64,000 bases of DNA from positions 1,054,001 through 1,118,000 of the forward strand of contig NZ_AP027922.1 in assembly GCF_030296835.1 (NCBI RefSeq), written 5' to 3'. Each line of letters begins with the position of its first letter. Position 1 is the first letter of the stretch. Under the pieces are notes generated by a model. It saw only the letters and a program-made list of their open reading frames with translations, did not search any database and had not been told where the DNA came from. Shown piece by piece: positions 35,342 through 44,983 of the stretch. The position numbers were made by a program, and so were the translations under genes. Origin of the DNA: Pseudoalteromonas sp. MM1 (GTDB taxonomy: Bacteria > Pseudomonadota > Gammaproteobacteria > Enterobacterales > Alteromonadaceae).

Positions 35342-37261
35342 TTAGTGGTGTTTTTCAAAGGTGGCCACGAGTGCATCGAGCGCTTGAGCGCTATTTGCTA
35401 AATCGCGAATTGCTTTCTCGGTGTTTATTTGCTCATTCATAGCAAGGTCGCTAATTTCACTTATTTGCTCAATATTACGTCCTACATCAGCAACCACGTT
35501 ACTTTGCTGCTCAGTTGCAGTGGCAATTAAGGTAGCCATATCGTTTATTTGATTTGCTGTTTCGCTTATTGCATCAAGCAATTCAACAGAGCTTTGCATT
35601 GCGCCTACGCTTTGTTGGGCTTTTTGCTTAGATTGACTAATATCATTTACTACATCTTCAGAAATAGTGGTTAGCTCTTCAATCATTGATTGAATTTCAG
35701 TGGTTGATTGTGAAGTACGATTAGCAAGCGCGCGTACTTCATCGGCCACTACAGCAAAGCCTCTTCCGTGCTCGCCCGCGCGAGCCGATTCAATCGCTGC
35801 GTTTAAGGCCAGTAAATTAGTTTGCTCTGAAATGCCGCGAATAGAATCAACAATACTCGCTATATCAATTGTTTTTTTAGAAAGCAGTGTTACTTGCTCG
35901 GTAATACCGTCAATGTCAGTGGCAAGCGCTGAAATTGTGGCTTGGCTTTGTAATACTTGCTGGTGGCTTTGACTGGTGTTTTCTTGACTGCTTTGCGTAA
36001 GCTTCGCTGCATTAGCCGCACTTTGTGCTATTTCTTGTACTGTTGCGCCCATTTCGTTAATGGCAGCAGCTACCGAAATGGTTTGCTCTTTTTGATTATC
36101 AATAGACTGCGAGTTGTTTTTTGCTTGTTCAAATACATGATTAGAACTTTGGCGTATTTCGGTACTCTCGTTTGCTACTTGTTTTATAGCAGTTTCAATT
36201 TTATGAATAAATTGATTAAAGCCATGACTTAAATTATTTAGCTCTGGCTGATTGGACTCTGGTAAGCGGTAAGCTAAATTAGCATCGCCTGATCCTAAAC
36301 GTGAAAACAGCTCAGCCATATCCGAAAGCGGTGACGCTAAAGAACGGGCTAATAAGTAGCTCAGCATACTAGCAACTAAGGCAGTAACGAGTGTAAAGGT
36401 AAATATTTGCCATTGTAGTGTCCCCACGCTTGCAAATACCTCACTTTTAGGTACTTGGGCTAATACGTATAAGTCGGTATTGGCTATTGGCATGGCTGCT
36501 AAAAAAGTGGCTTCGTTATTAAGTGATAATTCTGTAATTGCAAAACCAGAGGGGTTATATAAAGTACTATGAACGTTACTGCCATAAAGTGTGTCTATGT
36601 TTACTTTAGCCACTTTATTTGCATCTTTATGTAACTGAATTAAGCCGCTTTTATCTGCAATAAATACAAAGCCTGTTTGCTCAATTTTAAATTGTTGTAG
36701 TAGCTTTTGCATGTCGGTAATACTTTTTGCAAGCCCCGCTAAGCCAAGGCCATTTGTTTGCTGATGATTCACAAACATTTTTACATCCGTCGGGGATTCT
36801 TGATAAATACTGATTGAGTAAGGGTTAGTTGAGTTGGTAAAACCAAAAAACCAACCATCAGCTGCATCGTTTTTAAGCACACGTAAAAATCCGTGTTGGT
36901 TCCAATATTGTGCTGTATCACGGTTAGCCCACGAGGCTGTTGCTAAATCAAACTGCTTAGCAACGCGGTTTAACTCTTTAAGCAGTAGCGTGTCGTCTTG
37001 GTTATTTGAGCGTGCCCACTCTAAGATAAATTCGTTTGATGATAGTTGCTGTGCAGCACCTAAAAGCTCGTTTATTTCGCCGCCAATTTGATTACTAATA
37101 CTGTGTAATTTGCTGGGTAGCTCAGATTCAATCATACGTCGTTCTATAATCTCTTCAGAGCTATATAAAGACGTTAAACCAATTAATGCAGCGACACAAA
37201 TTGCAATGGTACTGCCTAAAATGGTGATTTTTTGAGTGATAGTTAGGTTTTTTATCGTCAT
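35342..37261 (-). CDS. Methyl-accepting chemotaxis protein with Cache sensor domain
   Basis: A 639-residue receptor. One N-terminal membrane helix, then a periplasmic sensor of about 280 residues with Cache-type features ([20 protein letters not shown]), a second helix near 300, HAMP ([27 protein letters not shown]), and the cytoplasmic signalling hairpin with [25 protein letters not shown]. The ATG at 37261 is the family-like start ([11 protein letters not shown]); the frame continues to 37294. No clear sigma-28 promoter is visible. Ligand unknown. Confidence 0.9.
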   Translation of the reverse strand: MTIKNLTITQKITILGSTIAICVAALIGLTSLYSSEEIIERRMIESELPSKLHSISNQIGGEINELLGAAQQLSSNEFILEWARSNNQDDTLLLKELNRVAKQFDLATASWANRDTAQYWNQHGFLRVLKNDAADGWFFGFTNSTNPYSISIYQESPTDVKMFVNHQQTNGLGLAGLAKSITDMQKLLQQFKIEQTGFVFIADKSGLIQLHKDANKVAKVNIDTLYGSNVHSTLYNPSGFAITELSLNNEATFLAAMPIANTDLYVLAQVPKSEVFASVGTLQWQIFTFTLVTALVASMLSYLLARSLASPLSDMAELFSRLGSGDANLAYRLPESNQPELNNLSHGFNQFIHKIETAIKQVANESTEIRQSSNHVFEQAKNNSQSIDNQKEQTISVAAAINEMGATVQEIAQSAANAAKLTQSSQENTSQSHQQVLQSQATISALATDIDGITEQVTLLSKKTIDIASIVDSIRGISEQTNLLALNAAIESARAGEHGRGFAVVADEVRALANRTSQSTTEIQSMIEELTTISEDVVNDISQSKQKAQQSVGAMQSSVELLDAISETANQINDMATLIATATEQQSNVVADVGRNIEQISEISDLAMNEQINTEKAIRDLANSAQALDALVATFEKHH

Positions 37262-37373
37262 ATTATTTAACTTTACAACTAGGTAGATAGCCATGTTAGC
37301 ACATTATTAATTAAGCGCTAATTATTGCAATATATCTAAAAGGGTATACTCGCTTTTTATTATTACTAGCACG

Positions 37374-37403
37374 AAAAAGCCCACAGCATATGCATGTGGG
37401 CTT
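37374..37403 (-). terminator. Terminator of ilvC
   Basis: On the minus strand AAGCCCACA (37103 end of stem side) pairs with TGTGGGCTT and a T run follows (stem arms at 37377-37385 and 37395-37403). It begins 23 bases after the ilvC stop. Confidence 0.8.
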
Positions 37404-37425
37404 GGTTTCTAACAAGCGAAACTAG

Positions 37426-38898
37426 TTATACAATTTTCTTCATTGCTGACATGTAGCCGCGTAGTCTAGCGCCAACAATTTCAACAGGGTGCTCACGTAA
37501 CGCAGAGTTTATTTGAATCAGCGTTTGGTTATCTACTTGGTTACTTTGCTCATTTAGGCCTTTACCAATAACATCAGTGTCGATGTTTTTCATAAAATCG
37601 GCAAGTAATGGCAAACATGCATGGTTGTAAAGGTAACAGCCGTATTCTGCAGTATCAGAAATAGTACGGTTCATTTCGAATAACTTTTTACGTGCTATGG
37701 TGTTGGCAATTAACGGTGTTTCGTGTAAAGACTCATAATAAGCCGACTCGTCAATAATGCCTGCTGCAGTCATGGTTTCAAATGCAAGCTCAACGCCGGC
37801 TTTAACCATAGCAACCATTAAAATACCGTTATCGAAAAACTCTTGCTCAGAGATTTCTACATCACCCGCAGGGGTTTTTTCAAAGTTAGTTTCGGCAGTT
37901 TCAGCGCGCCATTTTAGTAAGTTTGCATCGTCGTTTGCCCAATCTTCCATCATTACGCGTGAGAAAGTACCGTCGATAATATCATCTTGGTGCTTGTTAT
38001 AAAGCGGGCGCATAATAACTTTAAGTTCTTCGCTTAGTTCAAACGCTTTTACTTTTGCAGGGTTTGATAAACGGTCAAGCATATTCGTTACGCCACCGTA
38101 TTTAAGGGCTTCGGTAATTACTTCCCAACCGTATTGAATTAGTTTTGACGCGTAACCCGCATCAATTCCCTTTTCAACCATTTTATCAAAACATAAAATT
38201 GAACCAGTTTGTAACATGCCACAAAGAATTGTTTGCTCACCCATTAAGTCAGATTTAACTTCAGCAATGAATGATGATTTAAGTACGCCTGCACGGTGAC
38301 CACCGGTACCCGCAGCGTAGGCTTTAGCTTGTGCTAAGCCGTGACCTTGTGGGTCGTTTTCTGGGTGAACAGCAATAAGTGTAGGTACACCAAAGCCGCG
38401 TTTATATTCTTCGCGAACTTCAGAACCAGGACACTTAGGAGCAACCATGATTACGGTAATGTCTTCACGAACTTGCATACCTTCTTCAACAATATTAAAA
38501 CCGTGCGAGTAAGCAAGTGTAGAGCCTTGCTTCATTAAAGGCATAATGGCAGTTACAACAGCTGTATGTTGTTTATCTGGAGTTAGGTTTAATACTACGT
38601 CAGCGGTAGGAATTAGCTCTTCGTACGTGCCTACTGTGAAGCCGTTTTCAGATGCATTTAGGTATGACTGACGACGCTCATCAATTGCTGATTGACGTAA
38701 CGTGTATGATACATCTAGGCCTGAGTCACGTAAGTTTAAACCTTGGTTAAGACCTTGTGCGCCACAGCCAACAATTACCAGCTTTTTACCTTTAAGTGCT
38801 TCAACACCGTCGGTAAATTCACTTGGGTCCATAAATTCACATTGCGCTAATTGAGCTAACTGCTCGCGTAAAGGTAAGGTATTAAAATAATTCGCCAT
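37426..38898 (-). CDS. ilvC: Ketol-acid reductoisomerase (class II)
   Basis: A 490-residue enzyme of the long class II type (like E. coli). The Rossmann motif [13 protein letters not shown] lies near residue 44, and a duplicated knotted C-terminal domain follows. It catalyses the second step of valine, leucine and isoleucine synthesis (acetolactate to dihydroxy-isovalerate) with NADPH and Mg. AGGA precedes the ATG. The divergent ilvY gene, 139 bases away, is its known regulator in E. coli. Confidence 0.96.
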   Translation of the reverse strand: MANYFNTLPLREQLAQLAQCEFMDPSEFTDGVEALKGKKLVIVGCGAQGLNQGLNLRDSGLDVSYTLRQSAIDERRQSYLNASENGFTVGTYEELIPTADVVLNLTPDKQHTAVVTAIMPLMKQGSTLAYSHGFNIVEEGMQVREDITVIMVAPKCPGSEVREEYKRGFGVPTLIAVHPENDPQGHGLAQAKAYAAGTGGHRAGVLKSSFIAEVKSDLMGEQTILCGMLQTGSILCFDKMVEKGIDAGYASKLIQYGWEVITEALKYGGVTNMLDRLSNPAKVKAFELSEELKVIMRPLYNKHQDDIIDGTFSRVMMEDWANDDANLLKWRAETAETNFEKTPAGDVEISEQEFFDNGILMVAMVKAGVELAFETMTAAGIIDESAYYESLHETPLIANTIARKKLFEMNRTISDTAEYGCYLYNHACLPLLADFMKNIDTDVIGKGLNEQSNQVDNQTLIQINSALREHPVEIVGARLRGYMSAMKKIV

Positions 38899-39037
38899 GT
38901 TAGTGTCCTATAATTCGTGTTTGTTAGATGCAAAGCGTTTTTGCTTTGCTTAAACACACCATAAAAAAAAACTTTACTTGCGTAAAATGATATATTTGCA
39001 CTAAAGTATTTCAAAAAATGAAACGTAGAGGCGTGTA

Positions 39038-39943
39038 ATGGATCATAAGCATTTAAATTACTTTTTAGCGTTAGCTAAAACGCTCCATTTTGCCCGTGCG
39101 AGCGAGCTGTGCCATATAAGCGCGCCTACATTAAGCCGCAATATTAAACAACTTGAAGATGAGGTAGGCGTTGCTTTATTTTTACGCGATAACCGCAGTG
39201 TAAAATTAACTAAAGAAGGGGAGTCGTTTATTGATTACGCCACCTCTACACTGGCTAATTGGCAGCGTTTTAAAGCGAATGTAAAAGACCCAACTCAGCA
39301 TATTTATGGCAATGTGAGTATTTATTGTTCAGTCACCGCTTCATATAGCTTTTTGCACCAAATATTAGAGCAGCTTCGTGCGCAGCATCAATATATAGAA
39401 ATAACGCTTAATACCGGCGATCCGGCGTTAGCAATAAATCGAGTTCTGGATGCCCATGAGTCAATGGCCATTGCTGCACGGCCAAGTAAGTTACCTGCCC
39501 AAATCGCTTTTGTTAATATAGGGCACTCTCCACTGGTTCTTATTGGCCCTAAAATTCAATGCCCGATCAGCGAAAAAATAGCTAAAAATGCCCAATATAT
39601 TGATTGGTCAGAACTGGAGTTTATTGTACCTGAGCAAGGTTTCTCTAGGCAGCGATTAGAGCAGTGGTGGCAAAAAAATAATGTGCATGGGAAAATTTAC
39701 GCGCAAGTTGCTGGGCACGAAGCAATGGTGTCTATGGTGAGCCTAGGATTAGGTGTCGCTATGGTTCCTAAAATAGTGCTAGATAATAGCCCGCTGCAAG
39801 ACAAGGTACATGTTCTGCCCAGTGAAAACTACCAGCCAGAAGGGTTTGATATTGGTTTGGCGGTGCTAAAAAAAGAGCTTAACGACCCCGCAATCAGTGC
39901 ATTATGGAATATTGCGCAAACTTTAGGCGCAAATGTTATTTAA
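39038..39943 (+). CDS. ilvY: IlvY, LysR-family activator of ilvC
   Basis: A 301-residue LysR regulator with helix-turn-helix at residues 3-60 (NYFLALAKTLHFARASELCHIS, RNIKQLEDEVG) and a C-terminal effector domain containing AGHEAMVSMVSLGLGVAMVPK, closely like E. coli IlvY. It lies divergent to ilvC, the standard ilvY/ilvC layout. The shared gap includes TTGCGTAAAATGATATATTTGC, with two TTGC elements that may be part of the operators. GAGG precedes the start. Confidence 0.93.
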   Translation: MDHKHLNYFLALAKTLHFARASELCHISAPTLSRNIKQLEDEVGVALFLRDNRSVKLTKEGESFIDYATSTLANWQRFKANVKDPTQHIYGNVSIYCSVTASYSFLHQILEQLRAQHQYIEITLNTGDPALAINRVLDAHESMAIAARPSKLPAQIAFVNIGHSPLVLIGPKIQCPISEKIAKNAQYIDWSELEFIVPEQGFSRQRLEQWWQKNNVHGKIYAQVAGHEAMVSMVSLGLGVAMVPKIVLDNSPLQDKVHVLPSENYQPEGFDIGLAVLKKELNDPAISALWNIAQTLGANVI

Positions 39944-40064
39944 ACTTTCAGCGATTAATATAATTCAGTAAATAGTATGATTAACAGTTGCGTATGGGTT
40001 TACTATTACTTAACATGAAAGCTCAATAATAAAAAATAATGACGCACGAGAGTTTATAATAATT

Positions 40065-41111
40065 ATGGATCATGCTGTATCGCTCGCTCATTCTGCTCAA
40101 TGTTTAAAAAAAGCAATTCCCTTGATGGTAAAGTACCGAATGCCGGTAACGCCTATCAACTACGCTATTTGGTATTGCTATGTGCAAGGCAGCAAGCCGG
40201 CATTAAATGCTGAGCTTGATCATGTCATTGCTGAGCAACAAACATGCACACAAAATAAAGCGAAAGAAATTTTTGATAAGCATTTAAGTGAAGATGACTT
40301 AGTGTTTTTTCAAGAAATGGCAGATCGCTTTCATGGCACTATGGAGCAAGTACAGAACGATATAAGCATTACCCTCAACCATTCTAAAAGCTTTACCACG
40401 TCGTTGGTCGATTCTCAAAATGAGTTGGCAAGTTTAGCGAATGTAAATTCGTTTAACGAGATACTCGGTTGTGTTGAACGCTTAACTGACGAGTCGGTGG
40501 CTATGCAAGATTATGCACGAGAATTCCAAACTAAACTTGCAGTAGCCTATAACGAAATTAAAGATTTAAAAGAGGCGCTTAACCTCTCTAAAGAAGCAGC
40601 AGATACAGATCCCCTAACAGGCTTTTTTAATAGAAGAAAGTTTGATGATGATATTCAGCAGTTTTGTCAAACCTATTCAGAGCAAGCTGACGATAGCGTA
40701 TTAGCAGTACTCATCATGTTTGATATTGATCACTTTAAACGTTTCAACGACGATTTTGGTCATCAAAAAGGCGATGAAGTACTTAAACTAGTAGCCAAGA
40801 AAGTGTCACAAAATATCTCCGATAACCTGAACGTTTACCGCTACGGCGGCGAGGAGTTTTGTATTACTGGGTATTTTGACAGCATCAACGACATTATGGT
40901 GTTTGCCGATAAAATTCGTTTAGATATTGCCTCACTAACGATCCGCAAAAAAGACGATGCAAATTCTAAGCGTGCAATTTCTGCAAGTTTTGGACTTGCT
41001 ATTTTACGCCCATTTACAAAAGGTTCGGTGCTTATTGAGCGCGCCGACCGTGCTTTATATATAGCTAAAACACATGGTCGTAACCGTATTGAAATAGCCC
41101 CTGACATTTAA
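40065..41111 (+). CDS. GGDEF-domain diguanylate cyclase
   Basis: A 348-residue protein without a signal peptide. The N-terminal 170 residues are alpha-helical (sensor or coiled region, with VKYRMPVTPINYAIWYCYVQG), and residues about 185-345 are a GGDEF domain with the active motif GGEEF in YRYGGEEFCITG. No RxxD inhibitory site is seen at the usual distance. It likely makes cyclic-di-GMP in the cytoplasm. It lies just before the first MipA/OmpV cassette but is separated by 113 bases and may be independent. Confidence 0.9.
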   Translation: MDHAVSLAHSAQCLKKAIPLMVKYRMPVTPINYAIWYCYVQGSKPALNAELDHVIAEQQTCTQNKAKEIFDKHLSEDDLVFFQEMADRFHGTMEQVQNDISITLNHSKSFTTSLVDSQNELASLANVNSFNEILGCVERLTDESVAMQDYAREFQTKLAVAYNEIKDLKEALNLSKEAADTDPLTGFFNRRKFDDDIQQFCQTYSEQADDSVLAVLIMFDIDHFKRFNDDFGHQKGDEVLKLVAKKVSQNISDNLNVYRYGGEEFCITGYFDSINDIMVFADKIRLDIASLTIRKKDDANSKRAISASFGLAILRPFTKGSVLIERADRALYIAKTHGRNRIEIAPDI

Positions 41112-41119
41112 ATGTGATG

Positions 41120-41158
41120 AACATGTATAAAAATTGTGAATGATTGTAACCAGGTGGC
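41120..41158 (-). promoter_or_regulatory. Decamer repeats before cassette 1 (RstA-like operator)
   Basis: Read on the minus strand, TTACAATCAT, TCACAATTTT and TATACATGTT follow one another at exactly ten-base steps (41149-41120). Tandem ten-base spacing is typical of OmpR-family response-regulator sites. TGTAAC at 41145 with CAGGTGG resembles the RstA box TACATnTnGTTACA at 9 of 12 positions. It ends about 66 bases before the mipA start. Confidence 0.4.
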
Positions 41159-41224
41159 GCACATTTGTGCTTACCTTGCTAGTATAAGTCACTTACTAAT
41201 TTTTACTCATTTTTGATTAGGTTA

Positions 41225-42088
41225 ATGCGGCTCAATACGTTTATTTACATTTTTTGCTTTGTGGTGTGCTTGGTTTGCGTGCCTATCGCAGCTTCACAGG
41301 CCCATAACGAACAAGAGTATGCGCAGCAACATATTACTGTTAAGAAATGGCATGTAAATCTGAGTGCCGGTGCAGGTGTTATTACTAATCCACTGCATGG
41401 CGGAAAAAATGTCCCGCTCCCTGTGATCCCGCGAATTGCTTTTTATGGTGAGCGTTGGTTTTTTGATAATGGTCGCCTAGGCTACACGCTAAAAGAAAGT
41501 CAAAAGCATCATTTTAATATCGTTTCAGAACTTAACGCGGAGTCACGCTTTTTTATTGATTGGCACCCAAACAACCTCTTTGTTTTGCCCGCAACCGCAG
41601 GTGTTTCTTCATTCGCGCAAAATAATGCCCAACCTAAAAAAGTAAATATCGATAATATTGATAAACGCCATTTAGCCCTAGATGCCGGTGCGAGCTACCA
41701 TTATGTGCAGCAAAGCCATGTACTATCAATACAGTTCTTGCACGATGTAAGTAATGTTTATAACGGGACTCGTGGTGCTATACAATGGCAGTACCACAGT
41801 GAAGTAGGGCGTTTAAAATTAAAACCTACGCTTGGGGTTAACTATAAATCAGCTGAATTAAACAACTACTATTATGGATTAAAAGCACATGAAACCTCAT
41901 TAGGCAAAATTGACGTTGGTAGTAGTTGGCAACCTTATGCTAAAATCGACGCCAGTTGGCCATTGAGTGAGGCCAACAGTCTTCGTTTTCATGTAGCATA
42001 TTACGACTATTCAGCTATGGATGGCAGTCCGCTTTTTGAACGTAACTATTCAATGACTGCTTTTATAGGATTCGATCATACTTTTTAA
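41225..42088 (+). CDS. MipA/OmpV-family outer-membrane protein, cassette 1
   Basis: A 287-residue exported protein. Residues 1-27 form a signal peptide (FIYIFCFVVCLVCVPIAASQA). The mature part is a beta-barrel rich in aromatic residues (WHVNLSAGAGVITNPLHGGKN, PRIAFYGERWFFDNGRLGYTLK) and ends in ...AFIGFDHTF, with the terminal Phe of outer-membrane proteins. MipA/OmpV proteins are outer-membrane proteins, some scaffolding peptidoglycan enzymes, others affecting antibiotic susceptibility. It is the first gene of the cassette and ends 1 base before the DUF3019 gene. The ATG at 41225 is preferred over the TTG at 41213. Confidence 0.88.
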   Translation: MRLNTFIYIFCFVVCLVCVPIAASQAHNEQEYAQQHITVKKWHVNLSAGAGVITNPLHGGKNVPLPVIPRIAFYGERWFFDNGRLGYTLKESQKHHFNIVSELNAESRFFIDWHPNNLFVLPATAGVSSFAQNNAQPKKVNIDNIDKRHLALDAGASYHYVQQSHVLSIQFLHDVSNVYNGTRGAIQWQYHSEVGRLKLKPTLGVNYKSAELNNYYYGLKAHETSLGKIDVGSSWQPYAKIDASWPLSEANSLRFHVAYYDYSAMDGSPLFERNYSMTAFIGFDHTF

Positions 42089-42089
42089 T

Positions 42090-42470
42090 ATGAAGTATTT
42101 AATGTTGATTGTGCTTACAGTTTTTCTGTTTAGCCCTCCCGTTGTAGCGCAAAATGCGTCTTTAAAGGTCTCCCCCAAAGTGTGTGTTGTGTCTGAGCAG
42201 CAAGCGTTTTGCGATCTCGATTTAACGTTTAATTGGCAGCAACCATCGCCAAGCGATGCATGCTTATACCAACAAAATAAACTTATTAAATGCTGGCAAC
42301 AACAGGCTGTAGGTGAGTTTAAGTATAAAGCGCGTGTTCAGGTAGAGACCATATACTCCTTAATCAATCCTCATACCGGTGTGTTAATTGCTAAAACACA
42401 CATTGAAGTGCAAAGTACTGATGCTAAAAAAAATAGGCGCAGGCTTCGCTCTCCATGGAGCTATTTTTAA
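42090..42470 (+). CDS. DUF3019 small exported protein, cassette 1
   Basis: A 126-residue exported protein (signal peptide to about residue 20, VVAQ). The mature part has four Cys at 32, 41, 58 and 68, matching the four in the second cassette (34, 43, 60, 72), and the motif CV...C-x-D-x-(T/S)-x-x-W. An arginine-rich C-terminal tail (KNRRRLRSPW) ends in aromatic residues. No enzymatic motif. It probably folds as a small beta domain held by two disulfides, in the periplasm or outer face. It sits between the outer-membrane protein and the response regulator. Confidence 0.85.
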   Translation: MKYLMLIVLTVFLFSPPVVAQNASLKVSPKVCVVSEQQAFCDLDLTFNWQQPSPSDACLYQQNKLIKCWQQQAVGEFKYKARVQVETIYSLINPHTGVLIAKTHIEVQSTDAKKNRRRLRSPWSYF

Positions 42471-42484
42471 TTTAGGAGCAACTC

Positions 42485-43177
42485 ATGCCAAAAATTTTAC
42501 TTGTTGAAGATGACTTAGGTTTACAACAACTAACAAAAGATTATCTTGAACATAATGGCTTAGAAGTAGATGTATTAAGCCGTGGTGATGAAGTATTTAG
42601 TTATCTTGAGAATAACGCTGCTGATTTAATGATTTTAGATATTATGTTGCCAGGTAAAGATGGTTTTAGCGTATGTCGTCAAGTGCGTGATAAGTTTTCG
42701 TTGCCAATTTTAATGCTGACCGCAAAGGGTGAAGATTTTGATCAGGTGATTGGCTTAGAACTGGGCGCAGATGACTATGTGGTAAAACCTGCAGAACCGC
42801 GTGTATTATTGGCGCGTGTAAATGCATTACTGCGACGGGGGCAAGGCGTGGTTAAGGCCGCTGAAGAGATTCAGTTTGGTGATTTAGTGATTGATAAAAC
42901 CAGCCGAATTGTTAAATTAAACGAAAACGAAATAGTACTTACATCCCATGAGTTTGAGCTATTATGGCTACTTGCCTCTAATGCTGGCGAAGTACTGAGC
43001 CGTGAACATGTTCATCAACATATGATTGGCCGTCAATATGATGGGCTTGACCGCACCGTTGATGTACGCGTGTCACGTATTCGTAAAAAGTTAGGTGATA
43101 ACAGCGATAAACCCTACCGTATAAAAACCGTGTGGGGACAAGGTTACTTGTTTGTATCAGACGCCTGGGAAAAATAA
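42485..43177 (+). CDS. RstA-like response regulator, cassette 1
   Basis: A 230-residue OmpR/PhoB-family regulator. The receiver domain has the acidic pair at 9-10, phospho-acceptor Asp near 52 (LDIMLPGKDGF) and Lys in VVKPAEPR. The winged helix has GRQYDGLDRTVDVRVSRIRKKLG and ends in PYRIKTVWGQGYLFVSDAWE, strongly like E. coli RstA. It should bind DNA in tandem after phosphorylation by the neighbouring kinase. GAGCAAC precedes its ATG 7 bases away, and the gene starts 14 bases after DUF3019. Confidence 0.93.
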   Translation: MPKILLVEDDLGLQQLTKDYLEHNGLEVDVLSRGDEVFSYLENNAADLMILDIMLPGKDGFSVCRQVRDKFSLPILMLTAKGEDFDQVIGLELGADDYVVKPAEPRVLLARVNALLRRGQGVVKAAEEIQFGDLVIDKTSRIVKLNENEIVLTSHEFELLWLLASNAGEVLSREHVHQHMIGRQYDGLDRTVDVRVSRIRKKLGDNSDKPYRIKTVWGQGYLFVSDAWEK

Positions 43178-43200
43178 TATATGAAGGTAAATAAGGAAAA

Positions 43201-44448
43201 ATGGGCAAACTATTTATAAGTTTATATGTTTATATCATTGTTTCTTTATTTATTGTTAGTGGTGTTATAGAACAAATTTGGCCTTACGAAGAAACGCAGC
43301 AGCAAGTGCTGTTAGATGATGAGTTTGGCCAAGCGCTTTGGTTATTATCGCAAACCAATGATGGACTAGATAAGCTAAAACACAGTTTTGAAAGCCAAGT
43401 TATTGCCCGCCGTGATCTTATTTTACCCCTCAAGCAACAAGCTATGCTTGATAAAAACCATTACTTATATCTGTATGATAAAAAACAACGCATAGTGTGG
43501 TATGTTGAACTAGGCGATAACAAGCTACTCCAAATTGGCCCTGTCGGTGTTTTAAAAGCAGCCGAGAGCTCCGTTATCCCGTATTTAATGCTACTGGCTA
43601 TTGTAGGGCTACCAGTGGGGCTTTGGAGCTTTTTATTGTGGCGCGATTTTTCAAAGTTACGCCATGCGTGCGAAGCGGTTGACGGCTCGCAAGACTTTAG
43701 TATAAGTAACCCTTCTAAATCGTTTTTTTTACCCGTAACTGATACTTTAAAAGTAATGCAACAGCGCATAGAGCATCTTCTTAGTGCGCAACAAGAACTG
43801 ACCTCCTCTGTATCTCATGAATTTAGAACGCCACTTGCACGGTTAAAATTTGGCATAGCCATGTTAGAAGAAACGCTGCAATCGGAAAAAGGACAACATT
43901 ACCTAACTAATATGCAGGCAGATATTAGTGAACTTGAGGCGCTTGTATGTGAAATGCTTGAATACGCAAGGCTTGATACCCAGCAGCCAAGCTTAGTGAC
44001 AAGTGACGTTGACTTAGCAGCCTTAACACAATCGGTCATCAACAAGCTAAATTTTGCAAGCGGTATAGAGCTTAATGCGATATTACCACCGGCTTTAGTA
44101 TACAAGTGTGATGCGCATTTTATTGCACGTGTTATGCAAAACCTGGTAGGCAATGCGTTAAAGTACGCTGTTAGTCGTGTTGATGTCACACTCAAAGCGC
44201 AAGGTGATGCAATTTACTTTATTGTAGAAGATGACGGTGAAGGTATTTTAAAAAGCGACAGAGAAAGTGTATTTAAACCTTTTACTCGTTTAGATAAAAG
44301 CCGTGATAAAAGCACAGGCGGTTTTGGTTTAGGCTTAGCAATAGTGGCAAAAATTGTATCGTGGCATAAAGGACACTATTCAATCACTGACTCATCGCTT
44401 GGTGGGGCTAAGTTTATAGTTATCTTACCTAATACCTATCCACAATAA
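43201..44448 (+). CDS. RstB-like sensor histidine kinase, cassette 1
   Basis: A 415-residue inner-membrane kinase. Two helices flank a periplasmic sensor of about 100 residues (roughly 30-125). The H box is SSVSHEFRTPLARLKFG (His near 206), and the ATPase has N box NLVGNALKYA, G1 EDDGEG, G2 GGFGLGLAIV. It fits the RstB type. The last codons (PNTYPQ and the stop) come from repeat copy C, whose left inverted repeat begins at 44430, so the natural C-terminus may have been replaced. Confidence 0.92.
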   Translation: MGKLFISLYVYIIVSLFIVSGVIEQIWPYEETQQQVLLDDEFGQALWLLSQTNDGLDKLKHSFESQVIARRDLILPLKQQAMLDKNHYLYLYDKKQRIVWYVELGDNKLLQIGPVGVLKAAESSVIPYLMLLAIVGLPVGLWSFLLWRDFSKLRHACEAVDGSQDFSISNPSKSFFLPVTDTLKVMQQRIEHLLSAQQELTSSVSHEFRTPLARLKFGIAMLEETLQSEKGQHYLTNMQADISELEALVCEMLEYARLDTQQPSLVTSDVDLAALTQSVINKLNFASGIELNAILPPALVYKCDAHFIARVMQNLVGNALKYAVSRVDVTLKAQGDAIYFIVEDDGEGILKSDRESVFKPFTRLDKSRDKSTGGFGLGLAIVAKIVSWHKGHYSITDSSLGGAKFIVILPNTYPQ

Positions 44449-44642
44449 TACTTAATCATTTTGTGGGGCCAAGTGTGTCGCTACCTACGTTAAAAAATTC
44501 CCATTTACGACTGTATGGATGCAGAAGGTAGAGCAATGCAGGAGTAATTGCAAAGAGCAACTAAATAGCGAGCTTTTTGCCTAGCTATCAACACGATTTT
44601 CCATCCTCAAAATAGATCACTTAATTATGCGAATTGGTATAA
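44430..44642. repeat. TAATACC-type interspersed repeat, long copy C
   Basis: A 213-base element. The left inverted repeat TAATACCTATCCAC (44430-44443) is degraded and lies inside the end of the histidine kinase gene; the right one GCGAATTGGTATAA (44629-44642) differs from copy B by one base. Internal sequence matches copies A and B, with an additional central stretch (CTGTATGGATGCAGAAGG, GCAATGCAGGAGTAATTGC). No coding capacity. Confidence 0.85.
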
Positions 44643-44670
44643 AAGCCACTCACCTAAAAATACCAGGTAT

Positions 44671-44695
44671 AAAAAAAGCGCCTAAGGCGCTTTTT
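44671..44695. terminator. Bidirectional terminator after cassette 1
   Basis: AAAGCGCC-taa-GGCGCTTT (44676-44693) with A and T runs outside. It serves the histidine kinase gene on the plus strand and the DUF3820 gene on the minus strand. Confidence 0.85.
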
Positions 44696-44761
44696 GTGGT
44701 TAAAAACCAAAATCAACAAGTAGCAAAATAATAGACCCGCCTACGTAGAAAAAGTTCTCAA

Positions 44762-44983
44762 TTATTTTTCATTTTTTTTAAGTAAGGGCATCAGCATTTG
44801 TTCAAGCCCATTTAATTTAACCTCGTACATCATTGCAAGCTGCGCCCCGAGTTTACTTTCTGGAAACCCTTGCTGTTTAAACCACACTAGGTAGGGCTCT
44901 GGTAAAAGCAACAGGGGTCTGCCTGCGTATTTTCCAAAGGGCATAATTGTATTAATGGCGAGCTTGAGTTCGGCTGTGTCCAT
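44762..44983 (-). CDS. DUF3820 family protein
   Basis: A 73-residue protein beginning MDTAELKLAINTIMPFGKYAGRPLLLLPEPYLVWF. The MPFGKYAG...L..LP..YL.WF pattern is diagnostic of DUF3820, whose structure is known but role is not. It is soluble and basic at its end (KKNEK). It is a single minus-strand gene; terminators lie on both sides. Confidence 0.88.
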   Translation of the reverse strand: MDTAELKLAINTIMPFGKYAGRPLLLLPEPYLVWFKQQGFPESKLGAQLAMMYEVKLNGLEQMLMPLLKKNEK

